The translations under genes and the position numbers were made by a program. A stretch of DNA of 25,185 bases, from the NCBI GenBank assembly GCA_000431835.1, contig HF987899.1, forward strand, positions 1 through 25,185, written 5' to 3'. Shown in pieces: positions 22,926 through 25,185 of the stretch. Numbering within the stretch: position 1 is the stretch's first letter; every line of letters begins with the position of its first letter. Source of the stretch: Succinatimonas sp. CAG:777 (GTDB lineage Bacteria > Pseudomonadota > Gammaproteobacteria > Enterobacterales > Succinivibrionaceae). The notes beneath the pieces were generated by a model. It made no database searches, was not told where the DNA came from, and worked only from the letters and a program-made list of their open reading frames with translations.

Positions 22926-23963
22926 ATGAATTTTATAAAAACTAACATTGTTGGCATAATTTTATGCTTTTTAATAGCTCTCCTTGCTACCTATCTAGGT
23001 AGTTTGTTTCCAATTGTAGGCGGACCTGTTTTTGCTATCTTGTTAGGTATGATTATCTGTATGGTGATACCTATAAAAGGGATCATACAACCTGGTGTAA
23101 AATTCACTTCCAAAATCATTTTACAGACCGCAGTTGTGCTTTTAGGTTTTGGATTGAACCTTTTGGCTATCGTCAAAACAGCTCAAGAATCATTACCAAT
23201 TATCATTGTCACTATTGCAACCTCACTGATTATTTCTTTTGTGATCTGCAAGTACATGAACATTCCTACAAAGCTATGTACATTAATTGGCATAGGTTCA
23301 TCTATTTGTGGCGGTTCTGCTATCGCTGCGACAGCTCCAGTCATCAAGGCTAATGACTCTGAAGTAGCTCAGGCTATTTCAGTAGTTTTCTTCTTTAACG
23401 TGCTGGCTGCTTTATTATTTCCTACTTTGGCTCAAAATCTAGGAATGTCACATAACAGCATAGCTTTTGGTATTTTTGCAGGTACTGCTGTAAATGACAC
23501 ATCATCTGTTACAGCAGTGGCTTCAACCTGGGATAGTATCTACTCTTTAGGACACGAAACCTTAGATAAAGCTGTTACTGTAAAGCTCACCAGAACTTTA
23601 GCAATTATTCCTATTACTATCGTGCTCTCAGTCATCTTTGCATCCCGACATGATCTTACTATCAATCAGCAGGCACCAAGATTTAAGTTACATAAGATTG
23701 TGCCACGTTTTATCGTTCTGTTTGTACTTGCTTCTCTTGTAACCTCAATTGCCATGTTATGTGGCGTATCTTCAGAAGCATTTGTACCATTAAAAGACTT
23801 GAGCAAATTCCTTATTGTCATGTCAATGGCTGCCGTTGGTCTTAACTGCAATCTCTTTATGTTAGTAAAAACAGGATCTACAGCTATATTCTTAGGAATG
23901 TGTTGCTGGGTAGGTATTACTGTAGTCTGCCTGTTATTGCAGTATACATTAGGTATTTGGTAA
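22926..23963 (+). CDS. YeiH/UPF0324 family putative sulfate exporter
   Basis: A 345-residue polytopic membrane protein with about ten hydrophobic helices. Family landmarks are VGGPVFAILLGM in the first third, VVLLGFGLNL, the conserved GIGSSICGGSAIAATAPVIKA block in the middle, AGTAVNDTSSVTA, and AAVGLNCNL near the end. The family is annotated as putative sulfate exporters because some members neighbour sulfonate catabolism genes; transport has not been settled for most. The ATG at 22926 has no recognisable SD in its AT-rich leader. The gene stands alone, with an extended -10 promoter upstream and a terminator downstream. Confidence 0.88.
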   Translation: MNFIKTNIVGIILCFLIALLATYLGSLFPIVGGPVFAILLGMIICMVIPIKGIIQPGVKFTSKIILQTAVVLLGFGLNLLAIVKTAQESLPIIIVTIATSLIISFVICKYMNIPTKLCTLIGIGSSICGGSAIAATAPVIKANDSEVAQAISVVFFFNVLAALLFPTLAQNLGMSHNSIAFGIFAGTAVNDTSSVTAVASTWDSIYSLGHETLDKAVTVKLTRTLAIIPITIVLSVIFASRHDLTINQQAPRFKLHKIVPRFIVLFVLASLVTSIAMLCGVSSEAFVPLKDLSKFLIVMSMAAVGLNCNLFMLVKTGSTAIFLGMCCWVGITVVCLLLQYTLGIW

Positions 23964-24003
23964 GAATAACCTATTTGGGTAAGAAAGGTAGAATAGATGA
24001 GTT

Positions 24004-24028
24004 GGCCTTGCAAAAGCAAGGCCTTTTT
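24004..24028 (+). terminator. Rho-independent terminator after the YeiH-family gene
   Basis: Perfect 8-bp GC-rich arms GGCCTTGC (24004-24011) and GCAAGGCC (24016-24023) with an AAAA loop, followed by TTTTT. Confidence 0.9.
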
Positions 24029-24058
24029 AGTGTCAAAGCAAATTTATCTGGCTGTAAT

Positions 24059-24583
24059 CTATTCTACAAAATATGACCAGTGCTCTTTACGTGGAGCACA
24101 CTTTGGTTGAGGTCCGTCAGCGTAACCTAAAGCTAAATGACCTACACCTTCGTAATCCCCAACGATGCCTAATTTTTTAAATAGCTCTTTGTAGAGCTCA
24201 CTGTCCATTGCCTCTTTACAACGGTGGATCCAGCAAGAACCTAAGCCTAATTCATGTGCTTCTAGCATCATATTTCCTAAGACTAAAGTTCCGTCATAGA
24301 TAGCAGTATTGTTAGCTTTGTTAGCAGCAACAATTAAGATCACAGGAGCACCATAGAAAGTATCAAAACCAGGACGACCAAAGATCTCAGCATTCAATTT
24401 AGTGATCTTTTCACGAAGATCTTTGTTAGTAACTACAATGATGACTGGAGATTGCTGCCCCCTACCAGTCGCAGCATAAGTACCTGCCTCAAGTACTTGT
24501 TCAATTAACTCACGAGGCACAGGATCTGGTTTATATTTTCTAACAGAGCGACGTGTTTTAATATTCTCTAATACAGATGACAT
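24059..24583 (-). CDS. Nitroreductase family protein
   Basis: A 174-residue FMN-dependent oxidoreductase. The N-terminal TRRSVRKYKPDPVP segment binds the flavin phosphate, ATGRGQQSP follows, and LGNMMLEAHELGLGSCWIHR is the dimer-interface helix with the re-face flavin contact. A short C-terminus ends APRKEHWSYFVE. Relatives use NAD(P)H to reduce nitroaromatics, quinones or unknown substrates. AAGGA lies seven bases before the ATG. It is 30 nt downstream of the GNAT gene in the same orientation, so probably co-transcribed with it. Confidence 0.93.
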   Translation of the reverse strand: MSSVLENIKTRRSVRKYKPDPVPRELIEQVLEAGTYAATGRGQQSPVIIVVTNKDLREKITKLNAEIFGRPGFDTFYGAPVILIVAANKANNTAIYDGTLVLGNMMLEAHELGLGSCWIHRCKEAMDSELYKELFKKLGIVGDYEGVGHLALGYADGPQPKCAPRKEHWSYFVE

Positions 24584-24613
24584 AATGAATCCTTATTTTG
24601 AGCACAACAAAAA

Positions 24614-25111
24614 TTAAACTAATAAATACAAGCTTGTAATACCTAATGTCTGACCGAACTTAATTCCGACAGCAGGTATGGTACCACCATCTTTAAAGTT
24701 TAATGATTTAAAAAGATTTAAAGACTTCTCATTACTAGAAGTAATGACAGAGACAATATTGTGAATATCTGAACGCTCCAAAGTAGCATAGGCGATAATA
24801 TGGTTGCATAGAGTTCTTGCAATCCCCTGTCTGCGAGCTAACAAATCCACATAAATAGAGATCTCAACAGTAGTATCGAAGGCATCTTTGTCTCTATATT
24901 GAGATAAAGAACAGTAAGCTAATACCTTATCATTATCATCAACAGCTACAAAGATTGGATGATTAGAACTGTTATGAGAATTAAACCAAGTTATTGCCTT
25001 ATCTTTTGATCTGATGACAGTATCAAATGTAGCAACACCGTGCTCAATTTCATAGTTATAGATTGCATTTACAGCATCGATATCAGCTTCTGTGCATAAA
25101 CGAATTTTCAT
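24614..25111 (-). CDS. GNAT N-acetyltransferase (phosphinothricin/methionine-derivative type)
   Basis: A 165-residue acetyl-CoA-dependent acetyltransferase. MKIRLCTEADIDAVNAIYN and HGVATFDT match the Pat/MddA (YncA) subgroup, which acetylates phosphinothricin, methionine sulfoximine or methionine sulfone. The acetyl-CoA loop is RRQGIARTL, and SSNEKSLNLFKSLNF is the C-terminal GNAT block. I chose the ATG at 25111, with AAAGGAG upstream at good spacing; the 11-residue longer frame lacks one. A 21-nt block over this start is repeated exactly at 4877-4897. It appears to head a unit with the nitroreductase. The natural substrate is unproven. Confidence 0.9.
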   Translation of the reverse strand: MKIRLCTEADIDAVNAIYNYEIEHGVATFDTVIRSKDKAITWFNSHNSSNHPIFVAVDDNDKVLAYCSLSQYRDKDAFDTTVEISIYVDLLARRQGIARTLCNHIIAYATLERSDIHNIVSVITSSNEKSLNLFKSLNFKDGGTIPAVGIKFGQTLGITSLYLLV

Positions 25112-25185
25112 GAAAAGATCTCCTTTTGACAAAGGATAAATCATCTAGTACAGAAAAGCAAAAAACCCGTACCAGAAAACTGATA

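Noticed and set aside
25145..25185. GGGTTTTTTGC on the minus strand at the window edge as a terminator of an upstream gene
   Set aside because: Only one arm could lie inside the window, so the hairpin cannot be verified.
1..25185. CRISPR arrays, tRNA or rRNA genes, transposases, phage genes
   Set aside because: No regularly spaced repeats, cloverleaf-like sequences or recognisable mobile-element proteins were seen.

Overview
The window is AT-rich DNA from a gammaproteobacterium. The block tsaD-folB-folK-uppP convergent with cca, with rpsU close by, follows the enterobacterial/Aeromonadales chromosome plan. The S21 and CCA-enzyme proteins are close to their E. coli counterparts from memory. 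An ExeA-type secretion ATPase, three maltose-binding-protein paralogues, a Cache chemoreceptor and an esterase relic of a type common in gut bacteria fit a carbohydrate-fermenting gut or rumen member of the Succinivibrionaceae. That family assignment is an inference; no rRNA or other marker is present to prove it.

Layout. (1) 1-3.15 kb: yfcE and a YhcH/YiaL-family gene (minus strand) face a xylulokinase-like FGGY kinase (plus strand) across a 360-nt intergenic region with a LacI-type palindrome; a strong hairpin terminator follows the kinase. (2) 3.17-9.9 kb, minus strand: a double-Cache chemoreceptor, then three tandem MalE-like binding proteins with signal peptides. No MalF/G/K permease or ATPase is in the window. 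The last paralogue has a 118-residue acidic disordered tail and a long leader. (3) 10.06-12.1 kb, minus strand: an ExeA/GspA-type ATPase and an overlapping small membrane protein. (4) 12.2-17.8 kb, housekeeping: cca (plus), a probable dtd-tsaD-folB-folK-uppP operon (minus), crcB/fluC (plus) and rpsU (plus) with a near-consensus promoter and a terminator. dnaG does not follow rpsU. (5) 17.9-19.0 kb: a decayed secreted alpha/beta-hydrolase esterase with at least three lesions. (6) 19.0-22.3 kb, minus strand: a Gfo/Idh/MocA oxidoreductase, a D-2-hydroxyacid dehydrogenase and an aldo/keto reductase, with operator-like palindromes before the last gene, then a separate Dabb-domain gene upstream. (7) 22.8-25.1 kb: a YeiH-family transporter (plus), and a nitroreductase and a GNAT acetyltransferase (minus).

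Functionally this is a mostly ordinary chromosomal stretch. The most unusual parts are the orphan MalE array beside a chemoreceptor, its structured intergenic regions, the ExeA gene with a small unclassified partner, and the broken rpsU-dnaG linkage next to a pseudogene. Several annotated starts were moved inward from the longest open frame because a good Shine-Dalgarno (SD) sequence lies before an internal ATG. I saw no CRISPR array, tRNA, rRNA, complete insertion sequence or phage gene.
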